Notes under the pieces: generated by a model | What the model saw: only the letters and a program-made list of their open reading frames with translations | Told to the model about the DNA's origin: nothing | Databases searched by the model: none | Program-made: the position numbers and the translations under genes | Part shown: positions 6,795 to 14,771 of the stretch, piece after piece | How positions within the stretch are numbered: the stretch's first letter is position 1 | How the letters are laid out: each line of letters opens with the position of its first letter | DNA from: Synechococcaceae cyanobacterium | GTDB lineage: Bacteria > Cyanobacteriota > Cyanobacteriia > PCC-6307 > Cyanobiaceae | Length of the DNA stretch: 61,976 nucleotides | Assembly (NCBI GenBank): GCA_947378425.1 | Contig: CANCJV010000022.1 | Span: forward strand, 1 to 61,976 | Direction of reading: 5' to 3'

Positions 6795-9247
6795 GGCCGC
6801 ACCAGCACCGGCACCCGCTTGAAGGCCGGGGTGCCGCAGCGGGGATCCCGGTCACCCTTCATCAGCACATTGGCCTCGGGATAGAACATCAGGGCCGCGC
6901 CGGCACAGATCTCGCCGGGGATGATCTCGATGTCGTCGAGCCGGCCCGCCTCCCCCTGCACCCGCACCCGCTGGTGGGCCAGCAGGCCGCTGCGCCGCAG
7001 ATCGTCGCGATTCATCAGGATCGTCTGGCGATGGGGCATGCCCCGGTAGCTGTCGGCCTGCTTGTAGACGACCGTGTTGTGCTGGCCGTAGCTGCGGGCG
7101 GTGATCAGGCTCAGCACCAGCCCCGGCGGCTCCTCGGTGGCGTCAGGCCCGGCTGCGGCGGGATCGAGGCCGGGATCGCTGCCGGAATCCCGGGGGGAAT
7201 CCGGGTCGACCACAGGTCGGCGATCCGGGGCGGAGTCGGCGTCATCGGAAGTGAGGTCGGTGGCGGCTTCAGGGGCGAAATCGGTGCAGTGGTCCGGGAC
7301 ACCAGGGGGCGGCCCTGGCTCGAAATGGCGGCGATCCGGCAGGCTCAGTTCGGGCAGGGGCGTCACCGCCAGCCGTGCCCGGCCGCTGGGGGTGCGGAAA
7401 CAGGCCTCGCTGAACACCCGGCCCAGCACGCTGAACTCCTCGCCGCTGGCATCGATCCGGGCCAGGGGGCCATAGCCCGGCACGGTGCGGGCGATCAGCT
7501 GACGCACGTAGGCCGCATCCTGCAGGCGGCGCCAGTCGATCGGTGCCTCACCATGGACCCGGTGGGCCAGTTCGCCCAGGAACACCACCTCGCTGATCAG
7601 ATCGGCATCGCGCAGGTGGGTGCTGCCGGGTTCGTTGAGGCGCACCCAGTTGTTGCCCGATTCCACCGTGGTGCGATGGGGGGTCTCGAAGCGGTTGAAC
7701 ACCGGCAGCAGCAATGTCTGCCTGGCCCCCAGCCCATGGAAATGGCCGGTGTTGGGCTTGGTGGCCAGATACACGATCGTGTCGATCCGCCCCAGGGCCC
7801 GGCCAGCCTGGGTGGCATCGGGATTGGCGCCGTAGAGATTGCCCCCCAGACACAGCAGCGTGTCCACCGCTCCGGCCTCGGCGGCCTCGATCAGGGCGCG
7901 GGTGTCGTAGCCGGGCACCGGGCTGAGGGGCCGGCCCAGCAGGGTTTCCAGCGCCCTCTGCATCGGTTCGCGCAGCTGGGTGCTGACCCCCATTGAGCCG
8001 AAGCCCTGGACGTTGGAGTGACCCCGGATCGGCATCGTGCCGGCGCCGGGACGGCCGACGTTGCCGGTGAGCACCGCCGTGTTGGCGATCGCCTGAACGT
8101 TGTCGCAGCCATTGACATGGTGGGTGATGCCCATCGCCCAGGCGAACACCACCGCCGGAGCGGCGGCGATGCGCTCGGCCGTCAGCTCCAGCTCCTCGCG
8201 GCTGAGGCCGCAGCAGCGGCAGATCGCCTCCCAGGAGAGGCCTCGCAGTTGCTCGATCAACGGCTCCCAGCCCTCGGCATGGGCCTGCACAAAGTCCAGC
8301 CGCAGGCGATCCGCCTCCAGCAGGGCCTTCTGGATGCCCAGGAACACCGCCGTGTCGGAGCCGGGCAGGGGCTGCAGGAACAGCGAGGCGATCTCCGAAC
8401 CGCGCAGCATCGAACGGATCGGGAACGCCGGCGAACCGAAGCGCTGCAGCCCCACCTCCAGCACCGGGTTGATCACGATCACGGTGCCGCCCCGCTGCCG
8501 CAGCCGGATCAGCTCGTTCATCAGCCGCGGGTGATTGGCCGGCGCATTCGAGCCCACCAGCACGACACAGTCGGCCTGTTGCAGGCTCTCGAGACTGACA
8601 TTGGAGGTGCCGGAGCCGAACACCTGATTGAGCACCACGCTGGAGGCGGCGTGGCAGAGATCGGAGCAGTCGGCGAGGTTGTTGGAGCCGAGCGCCCGCA
8701 GCAACAGCTGCAGCAGCCAGGCGGCCTCATTGGAGGAGCGGCCGGAGCTGTAGGAGGCGAGCCGATCGGGCGGAACACGGAAGGCCTGCTCCGTCAGCGC
8801 ATACACCTCGTCCCAGCCGATCGGCTCGTAGTGGCTGCTCCCTTGGCGCAGGATCAGAGGCCGCGACAGACGACCCAGCTGATCGCATTCGGAGGAGCTG
8901 AGCTGCTGCAGTTCCGCCAGGTTGCGCGAGGCAAACACCTGCCGGGGCACGGCGAGCTGCAGTTCGGCCACCACCGCCTCGACGCTCTTGAGACAGCGTT
9001 GCAGCGGTTCGCCCAGTTCATCGCGGAAGCCCCCCTTCTGACCGCCGGTGCCCCAGGCGCAGGAGAGGCAGGCGCTGCTGTGATTGAGGGTCTGCCAGAG
9101 CCTGGGGCCGATGCCGGACAGGGTGGCGCGGGCCCAGCCGTCGATCAGGGGCCAGCCACCACCAACCGTGGGTGTCACCCCGGCTCCGGGGCTGGGGATC
9201 GGCTCCGGGGCGGCCGGGTCGGGAACGTCGGCGGCGGGATCGGCCAT
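6779..9247 (-). CDS. FdhF/YdeP-family molybdopterin oxidoreductase
   Basis: This 822-residue protein is of the formate-dehydrogenase-like FdhF/YdeP family. Near residue 60 is CLSCAWGTGGQKGG, the short C-x2-C region of YdeP-type proteins; then SYSSGRSSNEAAWLLQLLLR, DCSDLCHAASS (Cys at the position of the Mo-ligating Sec/Cys of formate dehydrogenases), MGITHHVNGCDNVQAIAN, GRPGAGTMPIRGHSNVQG, and a C-terminal molybdopterin-binding domain (SLITARSYGQHNT, GAALMFYPEANVL). Substrate unknown. An Asp/Pro/Ser-rich linker of about 55 residues separates the last two domains. There is no signal peptide, so it is probably cytoplasmic. It overlaps moaA by 16 bp and sits amid the genes that make its cofactor. 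Confidence 0.85.
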   Translation of the reverse strand: MADPAADVPDPAAPEPIPSPGAGVTPTVGGGWPLIDGWARATLSGIGPRLWQTLNHSSACLSCAWGTGGQKGGFRDELGEPLQRCLKSVEAVVAELQLAVPRQVFASRNLAELQQLSSSECDQLGRLSRPLILRQGSSHYEPIGWDEVYALTEQAFRVPPDRLASYSSGRSSNEAAWLLQLLLRALGSNNLADCSDLCHAASSVVLNQVFGSGTSNVSLESLQQADCVVLVGSNAPANHPRLMNELIRLRQRGGTVIVINPVLEVGLQRFGSPAFPIRSMLRGSEIASLFLQPLPGSDTAVFLGIQKALLEADRLRLDFVQAHAEGWEPLIEQLRGLSWEAICRCCGLSREELELTAERIAAAPAVVFAWAMGITHHVNGCDNVQAIANTAVLTGNVGRPGAGTMPIRGHSNVQGFGSMGVSTQLREPMQRALETLLGRPLSPVPGYDTRALIEAAEAGAVDTLLCLGGNLYGANPDATQAGRALGRIDTIVYLATKPNTGHFHGLGARQTLLLPVFNRFETPHRTTVESGNNWVRLNEPGSTHLRDADLISEVVFLGELAHRVHGEAPIDWRRLQDAAYVRQLIARTVPGYGPLARIDASGEEFSVLGRVFSEACFRTPSGRARLAVTPLPELSLPDRRHFEPGPPPGVPDHCTDFAPEAATDLTSDDADSAPDRRPVVDPDSPRDSGSDPGLDPAAAGPDATEEPPGLVLSLITARSYGQHNTVVYKQADSYRGMPHRQTILMNRDDLRRSGLLAHQRVRVQGEAGRLDDIEIIPGEICAGAALMFYPEANVLMKGDRDPRCGTPAFKRVPVLVRPQPPR

Positions 9248-9344
9248 CGGCGTCCTGAAAGCGGAAGTGCAGGCTAAGGGACGTCAATAAGCCAGGAACC
9301 CCACGTCGTTGCCTGGGGCAGCAGGGGAGCCTGGCCGCCGGCGA

Positions 9345-9602
9345 TCACGCCAGCAAGGGATCGAGCGCCCCCTGCCGCTCCAGCCGATGGAGGTCATCGC
9401 AACCGCCGATGTGGCGGTCGTCGATGAAGATCTGGGGCAGGGAACGGGAGCCGCCGGTGCCGCGCTGCACCATGGCCTGGCGGGCTGACTCGTCGCCATC
9501 GATCACGTACTCGAGGTAATCGACCCGCTTGCGATCCAGCAATTGCTTGGCACGGATGCAGAAGGGACAAGACGTCCAGACGTAGATCTCGACCTTGGCC
9601 AT
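9345..9602 (-). CDS. grxC: Glutaredoxin 3-type
   Basis: This 85-residue dithiol glutaredoxin begins MAKVEIYVWTSCPFCIRAKQ, with the C-P-F-C active site at residues 12-15, followed by LPQIFIDDRHIGGCDDL, the cis-Pro and GG glutathione-binding region. Length is normal. It reduces protein and glutathione mixed disulfides in the cytoplasm. It stands alone, with 97 bp to the oxidoreductase and 125 bp to moaB. A run of nine G lies 20-28 bp upstream of its ATG. Confidence 0.92.
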   Translation of the reverse strand: MAKVEIYVWTSCPFCIRAKQLLDRKRVDYLEYVIDGDESARQAMVQRGTGGSRSLPQIFIDDRHIGGCDDLHRLERQGALDPLLA

Positions 9603-9727
9603 AGCGGCAGGGCAGGGGAATGGGGGGGGGCACGTGGGGCTTCAGGAAGCGCCGTCAATTCGCAGCGGCACTGCAACCCTGAACCGTTGACAAGTATGGC
9701 GAACTGCCACCAAGGCCCGAGGCCGCT

Positions 9728-10246
9728 TCAGCGTCCCTCCCGCAGCCGTGGCAGCAGCTGCACCAAATTGCAAGGCTGGGTGGTGGCATCGAGCTGGGCG
9801 CGGATCAGCCGATCCCAGGCCGTTTCCACCGCATCGAGCGAGCCGGGCAGCACGAAGATCACCGTGCCGTTGGCCACCCCCGCCAGACAACGGCTCTGCA
9901 GGCTGCTGGTGCCGATCGTCTCGAACGAGAGCACCCGGAACAGCTCACCGAAACCCTCGATCCGCTTGTCCAGCAGGGGCGCCACCGCTTCGGGGGTGCC
10001 ATCGCGGCCCGTCAGGCCGGTGCCGCCGGAGCTGATCACCACCTGCACGGCCGGGTCGGCGATCCAGCGGCTCACCTCGGCGCGGATGCGGTAGCGGTCG
10101 TCGGGCACCAGGAGCCGCTCCACCAGCCCATGGCCGGCGCCTTCCAGGCGTTGCTGCAGGGCGTCGCCCGAGGCATCGTCCGCCAGGGTGCGGCTGTCGG
10201 AGATCGTCAGCAGGGCGATGGCGAGAGCCAAGCGGCAGCGGTGCAA
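9728..10246 (-). CDS. moaB: Molybdenum cofactor biosynthesis protein B (MogA/MoaB family)
   Basis: This protein of about 172 residues shows LAIALLTISDSRTLADD, VISSGGTGLTGRDGTPEA (the TGG-type molybdopterin-binding loop), VLSFETIGTSSLQSRC and FVLPGSLDAV, which place it in the MoaB/MogA family that adenylylates molybdopterin before Mo insertion by MoeA. No ATG precedes the conserved start in frame. TTG at 10246 or the TTG five codons later (10231) is the likely initiator, so the N-terminus is uncertain by a few residues. It is divergent from moaD-moaE with a 252-bp region between. Confidence 0.9.
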   Translation of the reverse strand: MHRCRLALAIALLTISDSRTLADDASGDALQQRLEGAGHGLVERLLVPDDRYRIRAEVSRWIADPAVQVVISSGGTGLTGRDGTPEAVAPLLDKRIEGFGELFRVLSFETIGTSSLQSRCLAGVANGTVIFVLPGSLDAVETAWDRLIRAQLDATTQPCNLVQLLPRLREGR

Positions 10247-10415
10247 AGCGACTCATTGTCACGCTCGCCGGGGGATTCGGAGCTTGCTGAAGGGCGACGT
10301 CCCTTGCCCCAGAGGCCTGCGGCGCTTGGCCGGCGGCGCCTTCAGAGGCTGATCAGCTGAAATCAGAGTGATCCCAACCAGAGCTTTCGCAACCAGAGCC
10401 TTGGAACGACGATCA

Positions 10416-10450
10416 TGGATCGGCTGCAGCCATGGTCCAGCCGATCCATC
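10416..10450 (+). promoter_or_regulatory. Perfect 12-bp hairpin in the moaD leader
   Basis: ATGGATCGGCTG (10416-10427) and CAGCCGATCCAT (10439-10450) pair perfectly around an 11-nt loop, ending 48 nt before the moaD ATG. Just upstream, AACCAGAGC occurs twice with a 15-bp spacing. No T-run follows the hairpin, so it is not a simple terminator. It may be a leader structure or protein-binding site controlling moaDE; function is inferred from position only. Confidence 0.5.
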
Positions 10451-10498
10451 CAGCGGCCCATGCCATCCAGACAGCCGCAGTTCCTTCAGCCGCTGACC

Positions 10499-10807
10499 AT
10501 GCCGTCGCTCCCCACCACCGCAACCCCAGCGACGCTGACAGTGCGCCTGTTCGCCGGTCTGCGTGAAGCCGCCGGCTGGGGCGAACGGCTGGTGGGCTGG
10601 GACGAGGCTGGCACCGCGGCCTGCCAGAACGCTGGCACCGGCGCCGGCGAGGTCACCCCCCGCAGCCTCTGGTCTCAGCTGCAGCTGGGATCGGTGGCAC
10701 TACCGGCCGGCCTGCGGGTGGCCGTCAACCACGCCTTCGCCCACCCCGAGCAAACGCTGCAGCCTGGCGATGAGGTGGCCTTTCTGCCCCCGATCAGCGG
10801 TGGCTGA
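10499..10807 (+). CDS. moaD: Molybdopterin synthase sulfur-carrier subunit
   Basis: This 102-residue ubiquitin-fold protein carries sulfur as a C-terminal thiocarboxylate for molybdopterin synthase. It shows LTVRLFAGLREAAGW near the N-terminus and ends DEVAFLPPISGG, with the essential terminal Gly-Gly. A short Ala/Gly-rich insert around residue 45 makes it slightly longer than the usual 80-90. The ATG at 10499 is preferred because it directly precedes the conserved strand; earlier in-frame ATGs lie within the leader hairpin. It overlaps moaE by 8 bp. Confidence 0.92.
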   Translation: MPSLPTTATPATLTVRLFAGLREAAGWGERLVGWDEAGTAACQNAGTGAGEVTPRSLWSQLQLGSVALPAGLRVAVNHAFAHPEQTLQPGDEVAFLPPISGG

Positions 10808-11294
10808 CCTCCTGCTCCCCCAGAATCCACCGGCGGAGCGGACACCGTTGCTGACGGTGCATCTGCACCCGGAGGCCTTTGAGCCGCTTGACGCCCTGGC
10901 CGGTTGGCAGGCCCAGCTGACGAATCTGCCTGGTGGAGCACCGGCCGCCGAGAGCCTGTTCATCGGCCGGGTGCGGGGCGTCAGCGCCACTGGAGAGTCC
11001 TTGCAGGCTCTTGAGCTGGAGCACTACCCCGGCATGACCGAAGCCTGCATCGTGAGCCTGGCGGATGCCGCCGCGAGGTGCCACGGAGTGACGGCGGTGC
11101 TGGTGCGGCACCGCCTCGGCATGGTGCTGCCGGGGGAGACGATCGTGCTGGTGGCGGTGGCGGCCGATCGCCGCGGGCCCGCCCAGCGCGGCGGCCAGGA
11201 ATTGCTGGAGGCGCTCAAACACGAAGCCCCCTTCTGGAAACGGGAGTGGAGCGGCGGTGTCGGGCGGTGGGTGGACGGGAACACGCCGCTGTAA
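10800..11294 (+). CDS. moaE: Molybdopterin synthase catalytic subunit
   Basis: MoaE uses the MoaD thiocarboxylate to convert cyclic pyranopterin monophosphate into molybdopterin. The 164-residue product shows FIGRVRGVS, ALELEHYPGM, VLVRHRLGMVLPGE, a basic stretch and KHEAPFWKREW, the family's conserved catalytic Lys region. The proposed start is GTG at 10800, eight bases inside moaD, giving tight coupling. A TTG further in (10849) is an alternative, and no ATG is available. The C-terminus is short and normal. Confidence 0.9.
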   Translation: MADLLLPQNPPAERTPLLTVHLHPEAFEPLDALAGWQAQLTNLPGGAPAAESLFIGRVRGVSATGESLQALELEHYPGMTEACIVSLADAAARCHGVTAVLVRHRLGMVLPGETIVLVAVAADRRGPAQRGGQELLEALKHEAPFWKREWSGGVGRWVDGNTPL

Positions 11295-11622
11295 GCAAGG
11301 CCGCGGCCACGAAGCCTGCCATCCGTATCAAGCGACATCGAAGACTGAGCCAATTCCGGCCGGGTCTGGGGCCTTGTTTCCGGAGTGGTTTCGCTTTGGC
11401 TGTCCCGGGCCAACAAGGGGCCCAGCGCCCAGAGATCTCGATGTCCGCTGCCGAATGGACCGCCAATGACGCTCAAAAACCGGCCACGCTATTGACACCC
11501 TGCAAGAGACCATCACGGATGGATTCGCCAATCCTATTCAAGATTCTGTTGCTCCATATACTCGAATTGGCGGGAAGAGGAGATTGGTCGTCAGGTTATT
11601 AGTGATTCATGACCATTGGGAT
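11295..11622. other. Non-coding gap between moaE and the DMT transporter
   Basis: About 330 bp with no convincing gene. GC content falls along it and the last 150 bp are clearly more AT-rich than the Moco genes, marking the left edge of a compositional island. A weak inverted repeat (CGCCAAT near 11525 and ATTGGCG near 11570) is present; nothing else is recognised. Confidence 0.5.
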
Positions 11623-12585
11623 CTACAGGTCTGCGGCAACAGTGGCCGCAGCATTCAGACAAGGCAGCATCACTCCGGCCATCACAATGCCAACACCGAT
11701 GATGGTGAGAAGGGCGAGAGGCTCACCCAGAAACACTGCACCGCTGACAACGGACACCACGACAGACAGGTTGGCCCAGAGTTCCACGGTGGCAACCGGC
11801 CAGGCCCCCAGTGAGCCGAGTTCAGCCATGCCACCCAAAAGCCTGATCAAGATGCCATAGATTGCGATCAAGCCCAGAGCCCACCAAACATCAAGCTGCA
11901 AGAGGTAGTGGGGTCCCAATCGCCACAGTTCGATTACAGCGAACACCAGCGCGCTGACCATCGACCCAACCCCCAGAGTGATTCCCTGGCCTAGATCAAG
12001 CCCCTCCAGGCTGCGATAGGCGATGTCGTACATGGCATAAGCCAGGACGGAGATCAGCACCAGCGCGATCCCCAGAAGCTCGTTCCCGCCTCCATCGGCC
12101 ATGCCACCCATGGATCCCGATGACAACACTAATCCGCAGGTGATCAGCGCCAGGCTCAGGCCAAATCTCCTCGGCAAACCTTCCTTAAGAAATACGAGAG
12201 CCAGCAGTGCTGATATCGGCAGCAGCGCAGAGAAAAAGATCAGGCTCTGACCAATTACGCTGAGATATTTGAGGGAGATAAAGTAGCTCAGTGGTCCGAG
12301 GAACATTCCGCAAAAGGCGCCGCCAGCAATTGCCCGGCTAGCTGACCCGTCCAGGCTCTTCCAATCGGACGGCAGGCGACGATAATCGGCAATCAGCAGG
12401 ATGATGCCCACCAGGAAGAAGGAGACGAAGTAGACGTTGCTGAAGCTGATTGGATTCAGCCCGCCGCCATGGGTCGCCAAGTGGTTGGATCCCTGATTCT
12501 GCAGCCATTTCAGCAGAGGAGAATCAATGCCGTCGAGGACCACATAAGCAGCCAGCGTGCCTATGGCCATTGATCGGATTTTCAT
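11623..12585 (-). CDS. DMT-superfamily transporter (EamA-like), copy 1
   Basis: This 320-residue integral membrane protein with about ten hydrophobic segments has the drug/metabolite transporter layout: MAIGTLAAYVVLDGIDS, AIAGGAFCGMFLGPLSYFIS, IALVLISVLAYAMYDI and GAVFLGEPLALLTIIGVG, the last being the EamA C-terminal repeat. Substrate unknown. It is a close paralog of the gene at 35729-36679, with long blocks nearly identical in protein sequence. Its DNA is less GC-rich than the Moco genes and it stands alone, divergent from the deoxyhypusine-synthase-like gene. The ATG at 12585 matches the start of the paralog. Confidence 0.85.
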   Translation of the reverse strand: MKIRSMAIGTLAAYVVLDGIDSPLLKWLQNQGSNHLATHGGGLNPISFSNVYFVSFFLVGIILLIADYRRLPSDWKSLDGSASRAIAGGAFCGMFLGPLSYFISLKYLSVIGQSLIFFSALLPISALLALVFLKEGLPRRFGLSLALITCGLVLSSGSMGGMADGGGNELLGIALVLISVLAYAMYDIAYRSLEGLDLGQGITLGVGSMVSALVFAVIELWRLGPHYLLQLDVWWALGLIAIYGILIRLLGGMAELGSLGAWPVATVELWANLSVVVSVVSGAVFLGEPLALLTIIGVGIVMAGVMLPCLNAAATVAADL

Positions 12586-13206
12586 GCACTATCAATACGC
12601 TTCTCCGCCATATTAACTCAAGGCGCCCCCAAAGCCCGATGGAATGGCCGGGTGCTTTAGGCGACGGTCAAGAGTCGGACACGTGCACTTGCATCAGGAT
12701 TCGCAACGTGCGCCCACAGGGCTCGGATTGCAATGAGGGATCCGATATGCTTGGCCACTCTTGCATTGCGCATCAGGAGTTATCAATGCCTGAACGGATC
12801 AGCAAGCTCCCCTTGGCAGACCCGCATCTACAACAGTCTCTGCCGTAAACCTTGCGCTCCACTCGATGTCTTCGATAGACACAATCACCGACTACTCTTT
12901 CATGAAAACGTCACAATTGCTGAATCGCATCGACACTTTCCCTGGCTCTTTGTGCAGCGGCTAATCCATCGCGGCAGCCGCAATAGGCTACGTTGCGGCT
13001 GAAGACCGCTATCGAGGCCCGCTGGCGAAAGAATCAGAAATTGTGACGTTCGGGGTCGGACTGGTGGTGGGACCCAAGCCAGGTTCAAAAACGACCCTGG
13101 CCCTGCTCCTGCCCAGCGCAGTTGAACTGTCCACACCTATCGCTTTGCCCCTTTCCTCGTGAGTTCAACCAGTTGCCGGGACGCCGCTGCAGTGAGCCGG
13201 CCTGCC
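12586..13206. other. Gene-poor, lower-GC intergenic region
   Basis: About 620 bp between two divergent genes. Short open frames exist on both strands but none carries a recognisable domain, a good start region or the codon bias of the neighbours. I read it as spacer or decayed sequence in the low-GC island; only the palindrome at its right end stands out. Confidence 0.5.
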
Positions 13207-13222
13207 AAGCTAATATTAGCTT
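13207..13222. promoter_or_regulatory. Perfect 16-bp palindrome upstream of the DHS-like gene
   Basis: AAGCTAATATTAGCTT is a perfect palindrome ending 25 bp before the ATG at 13248. Such a site close to a start codon, with an AT-rich centre in a GC-rich genome, looks like an operator for a dimeric regulator. No regulator gene is adjacent. Confidence 0.5.
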
Positions 13223-13247
13223 AAATCCATCAAAGGCTACAGGCAAT

Positions 13248-14225
13248 ATGGAGAAAGGCGCAGTTTCTCGTTTCATTGATCTTCACTTTCGGCACTTCAA
13301 TGCAGCCGTCCTGAAGGATGCCTCGGAAGCCTATTCTCGGCATATCGACTTGGGAGGCATGATGCTCCTTGCACTTGCTGGGGCAATGAGTACTGCAGAG
13401 CTGGGGATTTCGCTCGCAGAAATGATCCGCAAAGGCAAGATTCACGCCATCTCCTGCACCGGTGCAAACCTCGAGGAGGACATTTTCAACCTCGTTGCTC
13501 ACGACTTTTATGAGCGTATTCCTAACTGCCGTGATCTGACCCCAACCGATGAAAAAGCGCTTCTGGATCGAAACTTGAATCGAGTTACGGACACATGCAT
13601 CCCAGAAGTCGAGGCTCTTCGACGAATAGAGGGTGTGATGCTTTTGGAGTGGCAACTCGCCGATGCAAAAGGTGAGCACCTTTTCCCTCATCAATTCTTT
13701 TGGAGAATCCTTGACTCACCAGCACTACAAAAAGAATTCCAAATAGACCCCAAGAATAGCTGGGTACTTGCCGCAAAAGAAAAGAATATCCCAATTTTTG
13801 TCCCGGGCTGGGAAGACTCCACGCTGGGCAACATGTACGCCAGCCACTGCATCAATGGAACCATCAAAAATATTCACACTATTCGTACCGGCATTGAATA
13901 CATGATTGAATTGGCTGGCTGGTACGAGCTGAGCAGCCACAAGGCGCCCATTGGTTTTTTTCAGATTGGGGGCGGGATCGCCGGAGACTTTCCGATTTGC
14001 GTGGTGCCCATGCTTCACCAGGATCTCTCTCGAACTGATGTTCCACTCTGGGGATATTTCTGTCAAATAAGCGACTCAACAACAAGTTACGGCAGCTATT
14101 CTGGCTCTGTCCCCAACGAAAAAATAACCTGGGGCAAACTGACCGAGGCAACCCCAAAGTTTGTTATCGAGTCCGATGCCACAATAGTAGCCCCGCTAAT
14201 ATTTGCCAAAGTTCTCGGCTGGTAG
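13248..14225 (+). CDS. Deoxyhypusine-synthase-family protein
   Basis: This 325-residue protein is homologous to deoxyhypusine synthase. It shows GGMMLLALAGAMSTAELG, AISCTGANLEEDIFN (NAD-binding region), PIFVPGWEDSTLGN, GFFQIGGGIAGDFPI and, near the C-terminus, NEKITWGKL, where K297 matches the Lys that forms the enzyme-butylamine intermediate. Bacteria lack eIF5A, so the substrate is more likely a polyamine or related amine than a protein Lys; this is family-level inference. The ATG at 13248 precedes the conserved core; an extended frame from 13122 lacks conserved sequence. GC content and codon use are clearly below the neighbours, suggesting acquisition. No other polyamine gene is adjacent. 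Confidence 0.85.
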   Translation: MEKGAVSRFIDLHFRHFNAAVLKDASEAYSRHIDLGGMMLLALAGAMSTAELGISLAEMIRKGKIHAISCTGANLEEDIFNLVAHDFYERIPNCRDLTPTDEKALLDRNLNRVTDTCIPEVEALRRIEGVMLLEWQLADAKGEHLFPHQFFWRILDSPALQKEFQIDPKNSWVLAAKEKNIPIFVPGWEDSTLGNMYASHCINGTIKNIHTIRTGIEYMIELAGWYELSSHKAPIGFFQIGGGIAGDFPICVVPMLHQDLSRTDVPLWGYFCQISDSTTSYGSYSGSVPNEKITWGKLTEATPKFVIESDATIVAPLIFAKVLGW

Positions 14226-14242
14226 GCTCCTGCTTGCTCCAG

Positions 14243-14274
14243 AACTCAATGAGTCTTGAAGCTGAGAGTTTTTT
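14243..14274 (+). terminator. Weak rho-independent terminator candidate after the DHS-like gene
   Basis: AACTC (14243-14247) can pair with GAGTT (14266-14270) over a long loop, and a run of six T follows (14269-14274). It lies 18 bp past the stop codon. The stem is short, so it is only a candidate. Confidence 0.3.
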
Positions 14275-14771
14275 GTCACACCTGGATAAACTTTAGAGCT
14301 TGTTCGACTCGACTAGGCAGGCGGCATCCTGGACTGAATGTTTAAAGCGTTGCGCCCACAATGCACAGCATTGCCAGATGGGAACCCCGCAAGAGCAATA
14401 ATCTTTCAAGGGTTCCCTCCCCCCTTGCCTGTTAGGCAATGGTCTGTGGTGATGAGGGGTTTCGGCCTTGGCATACGTTGTCAGACGCCAAGTGCACCAC
14501 TGATGGCTAAATCCTGCTCAAGCCGTACTCATCCATCCGTCATGTCATCGCGTTGAGACTGAGTTGACCGAGCTGGCGTCGCAGCACAGGCCAGGCGGCT
14601 TGGCGGCCAGATCACTGGAACGATTCCATTTCTTCGGCAGAATCTCAGGAAGCTCCGCTACCCAGCTGAAGACCACCAAGCCTTCATCCCCTGGCCGCCG
14701 CCGGTGGGAACCATGGCATGGTTCACCCTCCTCCTTTTTTTAACTGATACGCCAGACGCCGCCGACACTCC
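14275..14771. other. Non-coding gap between the DHS-like gene and moeA
   Basis: About 500 bp without a supported gene. Near the right end a GAACCA/TGGTTC hairpin (14708-14724) is followed ten bases later by seven T (14735-14741), possibly a weak plus-strand terminator. A short minus-strand frame just left of it reads like degraded coding sequence, but I cannot name a family. GC rises again toward moeA, so this is the right edge of the island. Confidence 0.4.

Noticed and set aside
9687-9692. Perfect TTGACA -35-like hexamer
   Set aside because: It points toward the end of the convergently oriented moaB and no -10 or plus-strand gene follows, so it is probably chance.
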